A DNA stretch of 64,000 bases, taken from contig OW804095.1 of the NCBI GenBank assembly GCA_942159475.1, positions 60,664,773-60,728,772 of the forward strand. The letters are read 5' to 3'. A program made the translations under genes and the position numbers. Each line of letters begins with the position of its first letter. Position 1 is the stretch's first letter. The DNA is from Sthenelais limicola (lineage: Eukaryota > Annelida > Polychaeta > Phyllodocida > Sigalionidae). This document shows, piece by piece, positions 39,309 through 49,012 of this stretch. The notes beneath the pieces were generated by a model, which saw nothing but the letters and a program-made list of their open reading frames with translations, was not told where the DNA came from and ran no database searches.

Positions 39309-39767
39309 TCGGAGGAAACGCATGGACGATGATGACTGGACCGCCCTTCGACCTGATTTAACCACCTCGGATGTTGTTCGGATGCCCTGGATCCTCGGAT
39401 CATGACCCTGGTGTGTGGTGCCGACATTTACGTGAAGTCTACAATAATGAAAGTGATAACCTTTTGCATAAAATAAGTTCTGTAGAACAGATTGTTTGCT
39501 TGTTAGTGAGGACACTATATGCTCCTGCCTGTCAAACGTGAAAAGGTTTTTCATAAATTTTCTTTCTTACTTCGGATAATTGTTCACATTAGTTAGGACA
39601 CAGAATGCTCCTATTTGTCGATTCCTGAAGTTTTCATAAGATTGATTTATTTGTTCATTGTAGAGAGGACACACTATATGCTCCTACTTGTAGACTTTTA
39701 CTTTTTCTTACCCTGTCGAGTTTTTAAGATTTTTCTTTTCAAACTCTTAAAAGAAAAAAGGGGGTAT
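39309..39767 (+). other. Gypsy 3' untranslated region with degenerate tandem repeat
   Basis: About 460 bp before the 3' LTR. Three loosely repeated segments contain 'gaggacactatatgctcctgcctgtc' near 39508, 'ggacacagaatgctcctatttgtc' near 39596 and 'gaggacacactatatgctcctacttgt' near 39665, spaced about 80-90 bp. It ends with the polypurine tract. Confidence 0.6.
39749..39764 (+). promoter_or_regulatory. Polypurine tract
   Basis: A purine run AAAAGAAAAAAGGGGG ends three bases before the 3' LTR. It is the expected plus-strand primer site of an LTR retrotransposon. Confidence 0.8.
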
Positions 39768-40276
39768 TGTGGTGATATTGGGTGTAGGTGGCCGCTGAGG
39801 GTTAGTTCGTCCGAACCTCCCCAGTGGTCACTACTGGTCCGCGGGACTTTTTAGTCTAAATCATATGTTTTGCCTGTCGCCTTTTATATATTTAACAGCA
39901 GCCAGCTGTTGGTCGATAGTAACCACGACCTGGGTTTCTACCATTTAATGTAAGCTGTAGAGGCCATGATAAACCTCTCAGTGTGGATAGTGTTACTTAA
40001 ACCACTCATTGTGAATTGTTGACTGTTGATGTATATGTCTGATGGACACCTTTGGATGAGGGTTACCTGGCTGGCCAGGTAATCCGAAGTCCACAGTCCA
40101 GTCAGGTCTGATGCGAACTGATGCCAGTTCCGAAACCTCACAATAAAACCCAAGTGAACAGGTAGCGCCTGCCTTTGTTCCTTTTGTTCTATGTAACTCT
40201 CGATTGATAAGCTTCGGATACGCCAAGGGAAACGAACCTGCGACACAGATACTCTACAGTAGTCCGATCCACTACA
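39768..40276 (+). repeat. 3' LTR (509 bp)
   Basis: The second LTR copy, by eye identical to 28656-29164. CCTA follows it (40277-40280), matching the four bases before the 5' LTR. Confidence 0.95.
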
Positions 40277-40562
40277 CCTATATATTTCAGCGATGTATAC
40301 AAAACCTTATTAACCATGTGATACTGTATTGAGATTGTAAAAATGTCTATGTTTATTTTATTCTCTTATTTTTTTCTTTTTTCTTAAAATAGCAATTTAA
40401 ATTACGTTGGCAAGAATACCAACAATCTTTGATCTTCTACAGAGGTGGCATGTTGTCACACAACACCATGCGATGCAGGACGATTAAGGATTATAATAGT
40501 ATGGGGCCTCTCCCATACTGATATCCTATCTTTATACAGCAAGCAAGTAATAGTAATTATAC

Positions 40563-41426
40563 ATGAGTGTAAACTTGAACACCTGGGACAAACTCAGTAA
40601 CAAGAAAGGTTTTAAGATAATACAATACAATGTAAGATCGTTACTGCCCAAATTTGATCTAATCACTGAGGATATTCTCTCACACAATTATGATGTCATA
40701 ATATTTACCGAAAGCTGGTTAAAAGCTGAACTCCATGATGATCAGGTAGCTCATGATAATTATAAACTGGTACGTCTAGATAGAAAAATATCATCCAGAG
40801 GTGGTGGCATTTACTGCTACATCAGGAGTGATTATGATTATTTCTCGAGCAGTGACTGCTGTGTTTCTGACAACAACTGTGAGGCATTAGGATTTGCTAT
40901 AAAAAGGAAAGATAACCCAACCTTTACTGTAGTTGCTAGCTATAGACCGCCCGATTGTAATATTAAGGACTACTTCAATTCCCTACGTTCCATTACAGAC
41001 TACACTGTCGCCCTCCTCCCACATGGAGGGGAACATTTATTTGTTTGTGGCGATCTGAACATTGATTTATTAGATACAACTAATGGGAAATACAAATCTC
41101 TGGTAGAATACTGTAATCATTATTCCTTAACGCAAGGTATAGATGTCATAACTAGATTTGGCTTGCACCGGAATACCATTTTAGACATTTTTCTCTTACG
41201 ATCGGTTATCGACTGCAAAACTGGTACAGTCAACTATAACCTGTCTGACCACCAACCAACTTATCTAATAGTCAAAAGGACTAGAGCCCCTAAAATCAAA
41301 GTCAATTTTTCTGGCAGAAATTATGCAAATTACACTTTTGATGGTTTACGCACAATACTGAATAACTATAATTGGGAACAACTGTATAGACAGATAGATC
41401 CTGATGAAAGTTGGAAAATATTATAA
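40563..41426 (+). CDS. CR1-like LINE endonuclease (APE-type)
   Basis: The ATG at 40563 starts a protein whose first 230 residues form an APE/exonuclease-III-like endonuclease. IIQYNVRSLLPKFD is the N-terminal strand with the catalytic Asn. VIIFTESWL supplies the Glu, GGGIYCYIR follows, VVASYRPP is present, and LFVCGDLNIDLLD has the D-x-N pair. ILDIFLL and NLSDHQPTYL, with the terminal Asp-His, end the domain. All usual catalytic residues are present. It would nick target DNA to prime reverse transcription. The frame ends at 41426 and the linker continues in the next frame, so this is the front part of a broken ORF2. Confidence 0.8.
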   Translation: MSVNLNTWDKLSNKKGFKIIQYNVRSLLPKFDLITEDILSHNYDVIIFTESWLKAELHDDQVAHDNYKLVRLDRKISSRGGGIYCYIRSDYDYFSSSDCCVSDNNCEALGFAIKRKDNPTFTVVASYRPPDCNIKDYFNSLRSITDYTVALLPHGGEHLFVCGDLNIDLLDTTNGKYKSLVEYCNHYSLTQGIDVITRFGLHRNTILDIFLLRSVIDCKTGTVNYNLSDHQPTYLIVKRTRAPKIKVNFSGRNYANYTFDGLRTILNNYNWEQLYRQIDPDESWKIL

Positions 41427-42120
41427 TTATGACAATCTTTTGGCAGCTGCCAATAAACTGGCACCAATAAAAGTCTTTAAAATCAAGAATAATAGACCGG
41501 TCTGGTTCACTAGGGAACTTACAGAGCTAGGTGTAGAAAGATATAGATTATATAAGAAGGCTAACAAATCAAAAACTCCTGAGGACCTCTATGTAGCAAG
41601 ACAAGCTAGAAACTTATGCAACAGAGCTGTAAAGCAAGCAAAATCAGTGTACTATAGAAATTTACTGCAAGAAAATAAGAATGACCCCAACAAATTTTGG
41701 AGGACAATTGATGAGATAGAGAATAAGAAAAAGAGTGAAGTCACATCTATAGTAAATGAAAGCAACAAAACAATCAATGGAGTAGATGCAGCGATACTAC
41801 TAAACAAATATTATTGTAATATAGGTACAAAAACCTCTGCCACTATCCCAAATGTACCATATCAGAGAAATGCATATAACATTACGTCTGAATATACTAT
41901 GCCTACACTTGATAAAGAAATTATTTTGGGGTTAATCAGAGACACAGGAGTCACAAAAAGCTCTGGGTGTGAAAATATATCTACTCGAATTTACAAAGAT
42001 ACATTTATCATACTAATAGACCAGCTAATGTATATATACAGACTATCTAACCAATGGGGTATTCCCCAAGCTATGGAAATGTGGAATTGTGAAGGCACTC
42101 CCAAAGAAGCCCCTCGCTAA
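41404..42120 (+). pseudogene. CR1-like LINE ORF2, linker before RT
   Basis: The sequence shows FKIKNNRPVWFTRELTELGVERYRLYKKANKS, then a helical segment with YYRNLLQENKNDPNKFWRTIDEI, a linker typical of CR1/Jockey-type ORF2. It runs into SSGCENISTRIYKD, the first RT block. Another frame change near 42100 separates it from the RPISLTH block. Confidence 0.7.
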
Positions 42121-42580
42121 ATTACCAACTGATACCAGGCCAATATCTCTTACTCATATTGCTGGAAAAATACTTGAAAAAATTATAGCAGCCCACCTTA
42201 ATGAATATTTACAGGTAAATGAGTTGCTTAGCAAACAACAATTAGGATTCCAAAAAGGTCACAGCACCAATGAAGCGATATACAATTTGATTACTGATAT
42301 TAATTCTGCAATGCATAAAAAGGATTATACGCTGGCCTGCTTTGTGGACTTCAGCAAGGCTTTCGACTGTGTAGATCACAAGATACTATTAATGAAATTG
42401 CAAGATATTGGAATTAATGATATTGGTTTAAAATGGTTTAGGTCATATTTATATGATCGAACACAGAAAGTTAAGATAGGCGAGGCGGCTTCTCCGGAGG
42501 AGTCAATACCGATTGGTGTTCCCCAAGGGTCGACTGGTGCACTTGTTACGACTGGTGCATTTGTAGCAAGCTATCTCTAA
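42089..42580 (+). pseudogene. CR1-like LINE ORF2, RT fingers/palm (truncated)
   Basis: TDTRPISLTHIAGKILEKIIA, LGFQKGHSTNEAIYNLI and ACFVDFSKAFDCVDH (first catalytic Asp) are followed by IPIGVPQGS. The sequence then breaks: 'gactggtgcacttgttacgactggtgcatttgtagc' has a short direct repeat and no RT homology. The Y-A-D-D block that should follow is missing, so the enzyme is dead. Confidence 0.75.
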
Positions 42581-43290
42581 ACATAACCAAAACAAAACTA
42601 CTTGTCTTTAACACTAGGCATAAAACACACGGGAAAAAAGTTTCTGTCAAGGTGGACGGCTCCGAATTATCTCTAACAAATGCTTACGAATACTTAGGAA
42701 TTAAACTAGACTCACACTTAACCATGTGTGGGCAATTAAACTCATTAATCAAGCAGATAAATTTTAAATTATACACTTTTAATAAAATAAGAAGGAATTT
42801 AGATACAAGAACAGCAATTATGCTAGCAAAATCGAAAATTATATCACTCTTTGATTACAGTCTGTCGACATTATCTTGTATAAACAAAACTGACTTAAGC
42901 AAACTGCAGAAACTACAAAATAGAATTCTGAGAAGCGCTACAGGTTCCGGTATTAGAACCCCAGTACGTGAATTACACATACAAACAAAAACTATGTTTA
43001 TTACTGATAGAATGTATTACAATAACATGAAATTAGCGCATGGTAAAGCTTACTCAAATATAAATACTATGGAGAACCGGAACACTAGACAGAATACAGC
43101 CCCCACCTTGACTACTTTCATCCCTAGAACGAAAAAGGATAGAAGATCACTTAGTTACCAATGTGCCAGAGAATGGAACAAACTTGATCCAACTCTGAGG
43201 CATTTATCTGAACCTAAAGTATTTAGTATGGCACTAAAACACCATATTATACGCCAAATGTCCCTGAATGAAATTGCACATGTCGTATGA
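42575..43290 (+). pseudogene. CR1-like LINE ORF2, C-terminal part
   Basis: It resumes after the deletion with LSLNITKTKLLVFNT, then YEYLGIKLDSHLTM (RT thumb region) and a C-terminal domain with REWNKLDPTLRHL, as in CR1/L2-like elements. The frame is open from the deletion point to 43290; the ATG at 42652 lies well inside it and is not a real start. Confidence 0.75.
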
Positions 43291-43779
43291 TCCTTATAAG
43301 AACGTCATTAATGTATTACATATAACTGAGTTTGTCCCTCCTCACTTTGTGTAACCGAAACCACTCACTCAACCACCACCTATAGCCACCTTATGACATT
43401 AAGTCCTGAATATTATCACTTTCACCCATCTCATCTCATCTCTTCATTAATAATCACTATCACATTATCATGTTATTTACAACATCCTACTTAATGGAAA
43501 TTATGGTTGATTTGATTATGCTAGGTCATATACTTATCCTAAAGTTAAACTTGAATATATGCATGTGATCAACATTTTATTATGAATACATATAACATCA
43601 TGTCACCCACCTATAATTAAAACGGCAAGTCCTAATAGCAACAAGAATCAGGGCATGCGGAAAACCGGTGTACGCATCGAAATTGTTTTGGTGAAAATAC
43701 CATCTGAATAAAAATTTTGTCCCAAAAAAATATATGCTCAAATGTGAGGACTCAAGAGGGTCTCAATAGATATAATCAG
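43291..43779. other. Gene-less stretch between LINE and element E4
   Basis: AT-rich, with no gene visible. It may include the LINE 3' untranslated region, but no poly-A tail or terminal microsatellite is clear. Confidence 0.5.
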
Positions 43780-43965
43780 AAATGAGGAGGCGAAGAATAA
43801 TTAAAATACATTTTGTTTATTATTTTGGGTAAAAGGGTATAAAGATCCAGCGATGAACATTTTCATTTGTTGAATAAAAATAAATGGTGAGATGTATCAC
43901 ATAAATATCACATTGTCTGTTGAAATTGCTGGGTAATAAATAGTTGAGATTTAAAAGAAATAACC
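43780..43965 (-). repeat. E4 split direct repeat B2
   Basis: A 186-bp unit, on the plus strand AAATGAGGAGGCGAAG...AATAACC, repeated at 44159-44344 with one base different (gagat/gagaa). Confidence 0.9.
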
Positions 43966-44158
43966 CTTCGTGGGATAGTTTTTGGTGAAGTCTTTTGATA
44001 AAAGAATTAGGGCGGAGGGTGGGCGATTTCGCTTCTGTATAGCTTGACAGCGAGAGTCCAAGTGGCGTGTATGACTTTGGCCAGAGTTCAGTTCTAAGTC
44101 GTGAAGGTGGCGCCACCCATTCAATGCCCTATAATGCTTCGTCATTATGAGCCTCATT
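43966..44158 (-). repeat. E4 A2 unit
   Basis: A 193-bp unit between the two B copies. By analogy with E1-E3 it is A2. Its partner A1 is not present in the window. Confidence 0.65.
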
Positions 44159-44344
44159 AAATGAGGAGGCGAAGAATAATTAAAATACATTTTGTTTATT
44201 ATTTTGGGTAAAAGGGTATAAAGATCCAGCGATGAACATTTTCATTTGTTGAATAAAAATAAATGGTGAGATGTATCACATAAATATCACATTGTCTGTT
44301 GAAATTGCTGGGTAATAAATAGTTGAGAATTAAAAGAAATAACC
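44159..44344 (-). repeat. E4 split direct repeat B1
   Basis: A second 186-bp B copy, 11 bp beyond the recombinase stop on the minus strand. Confidence 0.9.
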
Positions 44345-44355
44345 AAGGGGATTCG

Positions 44356-45300
44356 CTATGTGATTCTCTTTAGGGCGTGATGAACAGAGGTTCTTGTGGA
44401 GGAGAAGGGGCGTATATACAACGCCACTGCATCGGACGCCCACGTCCCATGTGTTTTCACGTCTTGGAGTGACGCTCCGGCAGTGTTGTAAGCGTATGAC
44501 GCCGACCCCCGGCGAAGGCTATGTAGGGAGAAGAGGCGTAAGTCAAGGTGCGAGGCTTTGAGAAGCACCTTCCATTGAGTCACGATATAGTTGACGGTCA
44601 TGTGTCGGGCGTTAGGGAATTGCAGCAGCGGGGAGCTCAAATCTCTAGGCGGTGACTGTTTGTCGAGGCGTAGGAGGGCTCTGCGGAGGCAGAACACTGG
44701 ATCATCTGTCGTCGGGACAAACAACACAGTGGCCTGACGTGATGACTGCATTGATTTGGACCACTTGACGGAGATATATGAGCCATCCGATGCAATTCTG
44801 AAATCTCCCCGCGTCAGATGTCTAGTGGCGTCAAATGAAGCACCAGATCTGGGGGCGAGATTGCTCTGACGCAACATGCCCATGTACATCACCAGTATGG
44901 CTACTCTAATGTGTGTAGGAAAGTCAAGGAGGTGTATATTCATTAATATCTTCTTGAGTATCTGTGGCGTGACACAAAGCTTCGGCTGGGGGACATGTCT
45001 GAGCGTCAGTTGCAGGCCCCTTATGGCGTAGGCGACCCGCGGATGGTAGAGAGATGCCGAGGCATACCCCGTCAGCTTGAAGAACGTCCTGACGCCTGTA
45101 AGAATGTTTATGATAGTAGCAGGGACTTTTGTATACTTAGCTAGGTATTCAATGAACCAGCATATTAACTTGGGGAAGGGTTGCTTGAAATCATGGCCCA
45201 CAGCTTTGCAGAATGCGATATACTTCCTGACGGCCGCGTGCCTATTTGCGACAGTCCCCGGGCGATGTGCTTGGCGTTGTCTGGCCTGAGCAGCTTCCAC
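44356..45300 (-). CDS. E4 tyrosine recombinase, 314 aa
   Basis: A complete recombinase read from 45300 down to 44356. The N-terminal block ARQRQAHRPGTVANRHAAV matches the E1 recombinase closely. A helical core-binding-like domain follows. Catalytic signatures are YMGMLRQSNL (first Arg), FSLHSLRRGSASY (His and Arg) and HGTWASDAVALYI (terminal Tyr). No stop or frameshift interrupts it, so of the E4 proteins this one may be functional. It starts 21 bp after the RT-RNase H stop. Confidence 0.85.
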   Translation of the reverse strand: MEAAQARQRQAHRPGTVANRHAAVRKYIAFCKAVGHDFKQPFPKLICWFIEYLAKYTKVPATIINILTGVRTFFKLTGYASASLYHPRVAYAIRGLQLTLRHVPQPKLCVTPQILKKILMNIHLLDFPTHIRVAILVMYMGMLRQSNLAPRSGASFDATRHLTRGDFRIASDGSYISVKWSKSMQSSRQATVLFVPTTDDPVFCLRRALLRLDKQSPPRDLSSPLLQFPNARHMTVNYIVTQWKVLLKASHLDLRLFSLHSLRRGSASYAYNTAGASLQDVKTHGTWASDAVALYIRPFSSTRTSVHHALKRIT

Positions 45301-45320
45301 GAGGTGCCTAGGTTGCCTGC

Positions 45321-46703
45321 CTAATAGAACATATGAATGTTGAACATATTATCACGAGCACAGGAAATATAAATGTCATTTTCTTTAGCAATGTCTCTAG
45401 CTTTGATTAATTCTTCAGAAGAGAGAGCCGCCCGTGAGAGTGCGTCAGCTATGACCATTTGCACGCCCGGGACGTGGACAAACTCATATTGAACTTGAAA
45501 CTTCATCGAGTGATACCAGAGCGCCCTGGCGCAAGCACCCAGGGTGGGATCTCTAGCTCTACCATCTCTATAGGCAAACACCGCCGCAGTATTGTCACAG
45601 TGAATCCTTATTATGCCCCCGGCGTGCCTGGATTTCGTAAAGAACCGAGCAGCTGCCAGGCAATTGATTGCCTCCAAGTGGTTGATGGATTTCTCAGACA
45701 ACATTTCGGGCGTGAATGTGTACATATAGGCGTGGTGACCGTTGGTGGCACCTCCTCCCTTGAGGCAAGCGTCGGCCCATATGTGTTCCACGACTTGTTG
45801 ATGCGGAATTATCGCCTTTCCGTTGAAAGCTTCTGTATATTTTAGAAACCACTTCAAGTCAGACTTTATGTAAGAGGAGATGGTGACCTTCTCTCCTGCG
45901 GCTGCACGGAGGCCAGCCAGAAGTCGTTGCATGAAAAGGCGTGCAGGTGCAATAATTTTGGCAACATGTGCAATCTTACCCACCAGTGATTGCATGGCGC
46001 TTGTTGTTATTTGGTGTTGACGCAGTGTATTTGCCAAGCAGGTTTCTGCAAGTTTAGGTAGAGGTATTGAGAGACGATTTTCTTGAGTATCGATGTCAAT
46101 TCCCAGCCACCTTACTGCGTGGCTAGGGCCCTGGAGCTTTTTGCGTGCGACTTGTAGTCCCAGATCTGTAAAAAGTTCAATTGTTAGTTGCATTTGACAT
46201 TTTACTACCTCAACAGATTCACCGATTATAAGTAAATCGTCCAAATATTGTTTTGCTATTACAGCTTTCTTCTGCAAAGCACGCACTATGAACTCCGCCA
46301 CAGACTGCATCACAAAGGCAGAACTTCGAGCTCCAAAAGGGAGCACCTTATCGATGTAATAGGCGTCATCTACCATGATTGCCGTCAGCGGCCAGTCTAG
46401 CGGGCAGAGAGGAAAGTGTCTATATGCGCGACTCAAGTCGATGACAGCCATTGCTGGAACCACGCCCATTTTTCGGATAATCTTGACTGCACAGTTTATA
46501 GTGGGTAGTTGGTGATATGCTGGGGCAGAATTATATCGATTTTTGTGTATTTGAGCGTTGACGCCCCCTTCCGGGAAGGAGTAGTCTACTATAATTCTCC
46601 TCGAGCTTGTATCAGATTTTGGACGGATCATAAGTGGACTCACGTTTAACCAGGGCGTGAAAGGAGGCCGTTTGTAGGGTCCGGATATGGCGTTATGTTC
46701 CAT
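45321..46703 (-). CDS. pol: E4 Pol: RT-RNase H, 460 aa
   Basis: The ATG at 46703 starts MEHNAISGPYKRPPFTPWLN, within the homologous region, so the natural protein starts further upstream. RT blocks are MIRPKSDTSSRRIIVDYSFPEGG, AVIDLSRAYRHFPLCPLDWPL and AKQYLDDLLIIGES, with the Y-x-D-D site. RNase H has HIWADACLKGGGATNG, LEAINCLAAARFF, IHCDNTAAVFA and ADALSRAAL, giving D-E-D-D. The frame is open throughout. It is separated from its leader by an indel near 46707. Confidence 0.85.
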   Translation of the reverse strand: MEHNAISGPYKRPPFTPWLNVSPLMIRPKSDTSSRRIIVDYSFPEGGVNAQIHKNRYNSAPAYHQLPTINCAVKIIRKMGVVPAMAVIDLSRAYRHFPLCPLDWPLTAIMVDDAYYIDKVLPFGARSSAFVMQSVAEFIVRALQKKAVIAKQYLDDLLIIGESVEVVKCQMQLTIELFTDLGLQVARKKLQGPSHAVRWLGIDIDTQENRLSIPLPKLAETCLANTLRQHQITTSAMQSLVGKIAHVAKIIAPARLFMQRLLAGLRAAAGEKVTISSYIKSDLKWFLKYTEAFNGKAIIPHQQVVEHIWADACLKGGGATNGHHAYMYTFTPEMLSEKSINHLEAINCLAAARFFTKSRHAGGIIRIHCDNTAAVFAYRDGRARDPTLGACARALWYHSMKFQVQYEFVHVPGVQMVIADALSRAALSSEELIKARDIAKENDIYISCARDNMFNIHMFY

Positions 46704-46711
46704 CTCCTCTT

Positions 46712-47575
46712 TTACATAATCTCGAACATGCGAGGCCCGCCGACATATTGCATCGGAAAACCAAAAGTCACGCCTTCCAACACCATTTTGTCGCCTTTAT
46801 GTCCCGTGGCTATGTCTGTCCATTTTTCAATATTTAGCGTCGACTCAAGCGGGATTTGTGCACCTTTATAGTTGGGAACATTGCAGATTTTTACCTTTTC
46901 ATAAATGTCAGCCATTTTAGATTCCATATATAGATCGGGGTACGGCCAGTTTGTATATGCATTAAAGGCAATGTTCTGTGGGCTGGCACTATCACATTTG
47001 TTGGAGGAGTTTTCAGGTAATTCATACTCACAGACGTCTAGATCATTTGTCACTAGTTCCTGTTCATTAAACACCTGTTCATAGTGTGGATATTCAATGT
47101 TTCGAAGGAAGGTTGGCACCTCTCTCGTGGCTTGTTCGCCTTCACTCGCTTGTTTTTGGATGCTAGATTCTCGGTCGTGGGCGTGAGTTTCTGCCTGGAA
47201 TGGTACAAAATTGTCATTAGATATACACATTAGACCATCGAGTGTTTCACTGTTTCTCCTGTTCACATTTTCAATAGTTTGAATCGATCCAACGTTGTTG
47301 ATATTAACTCTAGAGATAGATTTGTCTGCGGCAGAATAGCTTCTGTCGGAGTGTTCGTGTTTATGTCAGCCATTTTGGATGTGTTCTCGTTCCTTGCGAG
47401 AATCGCGTGGGACACAAGATTTCACACGAGAAGCAGCTGCCATGTTGGCTTGCCCGCTCTCGCTAGTATGGGCTCCGCCATCTTGGATGGGGCGTGGCAC
47501 ATATGTTTTGAAGCCGACATATTCATTAGTTTCAGAGTTATTTGCACATTTTAGATTGTCTTGAAAGTTGGTCAA
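46712..47575 (-). pseudogene. E4 Pol leader
   Basis: Two open pieces in one minus-strand frame (47575-47366 and 47266-46712) are separated by at least one stop near 47366. The first includes PIQDGGAHTSES, like the NQDGGPRIEN of E2. The second contains NYKGAQIPLESTLNIEKW, the leader block shared with E1 and E2, and ends VTFGFPMQYVGGPR. RT follows in a different frame near 46707. Confidence 0.7.
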
Positions 47576-47613
47576 CTCACCGATCGTTTGAGATTGTATG
47601 ATGGAACAGGAGT

Positions 47614-48528
47614 TTAAGAGTTTTTTGAAGCCTGAGGTGCTGGTTTCTTTTGGAATTGTTGGTTATTCCTTCGGGCAGCGCCATCGCCGCTATGTAGATT
47701 GGCTTGCGCGGTTCTTTTGTTTTGGCAGTCCTTGACGGCGTGTGCGTTCTCTCTCTCTTTCTTTGCGAAATAACAATAGCCGCACACATGTAGAAACTTT
47801 GTATTGCCATCCGTGTGGCTGTTCTTGTGTTCACAGTTGTCAAAATTAAAGTCCCTACAAATTGCTTGCCTGCTTGTTTTCGTATTATCCACACTTTTTG
47901 TTCCCTGCGTATCCCAGGCCATTTTTACACGATAGTCATTGAATACGTCGGTGTGCGACCATTCATTTTGTTCCTCCAGAATCAGATCCAGGCACGCTTG
48001 GGACCATGCATGCGCCGAATCCCAGGTGCGGAGAGTTGTATCCTCAGCAAGGGTGGCGAGATAGTGAAGCATGAACCATGATGTCGACCCGTATTTAACA
48101 CTATTCATGGTCATGCGTGCAAAGCTGCAGGTATATTCTGCAAGGGACAACTCTCTCTTCTGTTTCTTAATACGTGCCGCCATATCTGGCGGTAGAGAAG
48201 TCTCAGGCACACTAAAAATTTCAGTCCTACCTCGTCTCCCTGTAGACCTGTACTGTGCGTCAAGGGCTCGCTTAACTACCTTCGAAGAACGATGTCTGGC
48301 GGTCAAGCGTCGGGGCGAGGGGAGAGAGTCACTATCCGAAGCTGACTCCTCCGAACTGTCAGCGGGCTGGCGTGATCTGTATGAGTTGGCCGGGTGACGG
48401 CTGCGTAGGGGCGGGCTGTCACTACAGTCACAATGTTTCTTCTTCCTCCGTCCGTAATGGTGACGGTGGCTTTCTCGTGTATATTGCCTTTCCCGGGGCA
48501 AATTAACTGTTATGCATTGCAATGACAT
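47614..48528 (-). CDS. gag: E4 Gag-like protein, 304 aa
   Basis: The ATG at 48528 (minus) begins an Arg/Ser/His-rich segment, followed by the conserved Gag region: LPPDMAARIKKQKRELSLAEYTCSFARM corresponds to LPADIYEIVRQEKRDLTFPEYVCGFSRM in E1. The C-terminal Cys/His cluster is DFNFDNCEHKNSHTD...LHVCGYCYF...H...DCQNKR, followed by an Asn/Gln/Lys tail. The N-terminus is shorter than in E1 and E2, consistent with 5' truncation. The Gag role is inferred from position and shared motifs. Confidence 0.75.
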   Translation of the reverse strand: MSLQCITVNLPRERQYTRESHRHHYGRRKKKHCDCSDSPPLRSRHPANSYRSRQPADSSEESASDSDSLPSPRRLTARHRSSKVVKRALDAQYRSTGRRGRTEIFSVPETSLPPDMAARIKKQKRELSLAEYTCSFARMTMNSVKYGSTSWFMLHYLATLAEDTTLRTWDSAHAWSQACLDLILEEQNEWSHTDVFNDYRVKMAWDTQGTKSVDNTKTSRQAICRDFNFDNCEHKNSHTDGNTKFLHVCGYCYFAKKERENAHAVKDCQNKRTAQANLHSGDGAARRNNQQFQKKPAPQASKNS

Positions 48529-49012
48529 TCCAAACAGGCAAATTCAGAAGATTTTCACCTCAAGTGTGCCCCCTTAGACCTGCCTTCTGGTACCGCCCCT
48601 GATAAATCAACAAAGTTTACCCTGACGTAGGCACCCTATAGGGTTACAATTCAAATTGATGGATTACGGTTGGTATGACAAAAACTGATATACCATATGT
48701 ATCAATGTATACCATATATGCATCAATGCAAAAAGGTTTCCTAAATTTTACTGGATGGATGCCTAAGACCAACACCAACAGACAGCTCACACATACTATC
48801 AGGTATAGCACCACCAGAAATCCGACACAGTGCAGCAAGCTGTATGGAACGCCAGCGACAGTCTACAGTCTACAGATGAACGAAACACCAGCAAAGAGAA
48901 GACTCAAATCAAGAAAGAGCTTCCTCATCGAAGTTGAGCCCAATGACACCACCAGCACCAGAGTAGAACTATGGGAAAGGCTTCAGTTGTTGAATGGCCT
49001 TTTTGAAAGCCC
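48529..49012. other. Gene-less junction region beside E4
   Basis: No A1 repeat and no recognisable gene. A 117-codon open frame near 48675-49028 (plus) has no motif I know. It may be a scrap of another element. Confidence 0.4.

Larger units (their letters stand above)
28656..40276 (+). mobile_element. Full-length Ty3/gypsy LTR retrotransposon, 11.6 kb
   Basis: Two 509-bp LTRs that I found identical by eye bracket gag, pol and a third ORF. The 4-bp CCTA precedes the 5' LTR (28652-28655) and follows the 3' LTR (40277-40280), a target duplication. A primer-binding-like site follows the 5' LTR and a polypurine tract precedes the 3' LTR. Pol order is protease, RT, RNase H, integrase, as in Ty3/gypsy (Metaviridae). 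Unusual points are its length, an AT-hook tail on integrase, and the extra ORF after pol. One frame break lies near 35130. Confidence 0.9.
40563..43290 (+). mobile_element. CR1-like LINE with deleted RT core
   Basis: A non-LTR element encoding an APE-type endonuclease, RT and a C-terminal domain. It has two frame changes (near 41415 and 42100) and an internal deletion near 42532-42575 that removes the RT catalytic region. The type looks CR1/L2/Daphne-like from the NVRSLLPK endonuclease start and LGFQKGHST RT block. The 5' and 3' ends are not sharply defined and no tail or target duplication was identified. Confidence 0.75.
43780..48530 (-). mobile_element. YR retrotransposon E4 (Ngaro-like), minus strand, 5'-truncated
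   Basis: Read on the minus strand, the order is gag, pol leader, RT-RNase H, YR, B1, A2, B2. The proteins are close to those of E1, for example the shared R-PGT-x-x-N-R block in YR. The two B copies are 186 bp with one mismatch. The matching A1 unit upstream of gag is not found beyond 48528, so the 5' end is lost. Frame defects occur in the pol leader (a stop near 47366) and near 46707. Confidence 0.85.
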
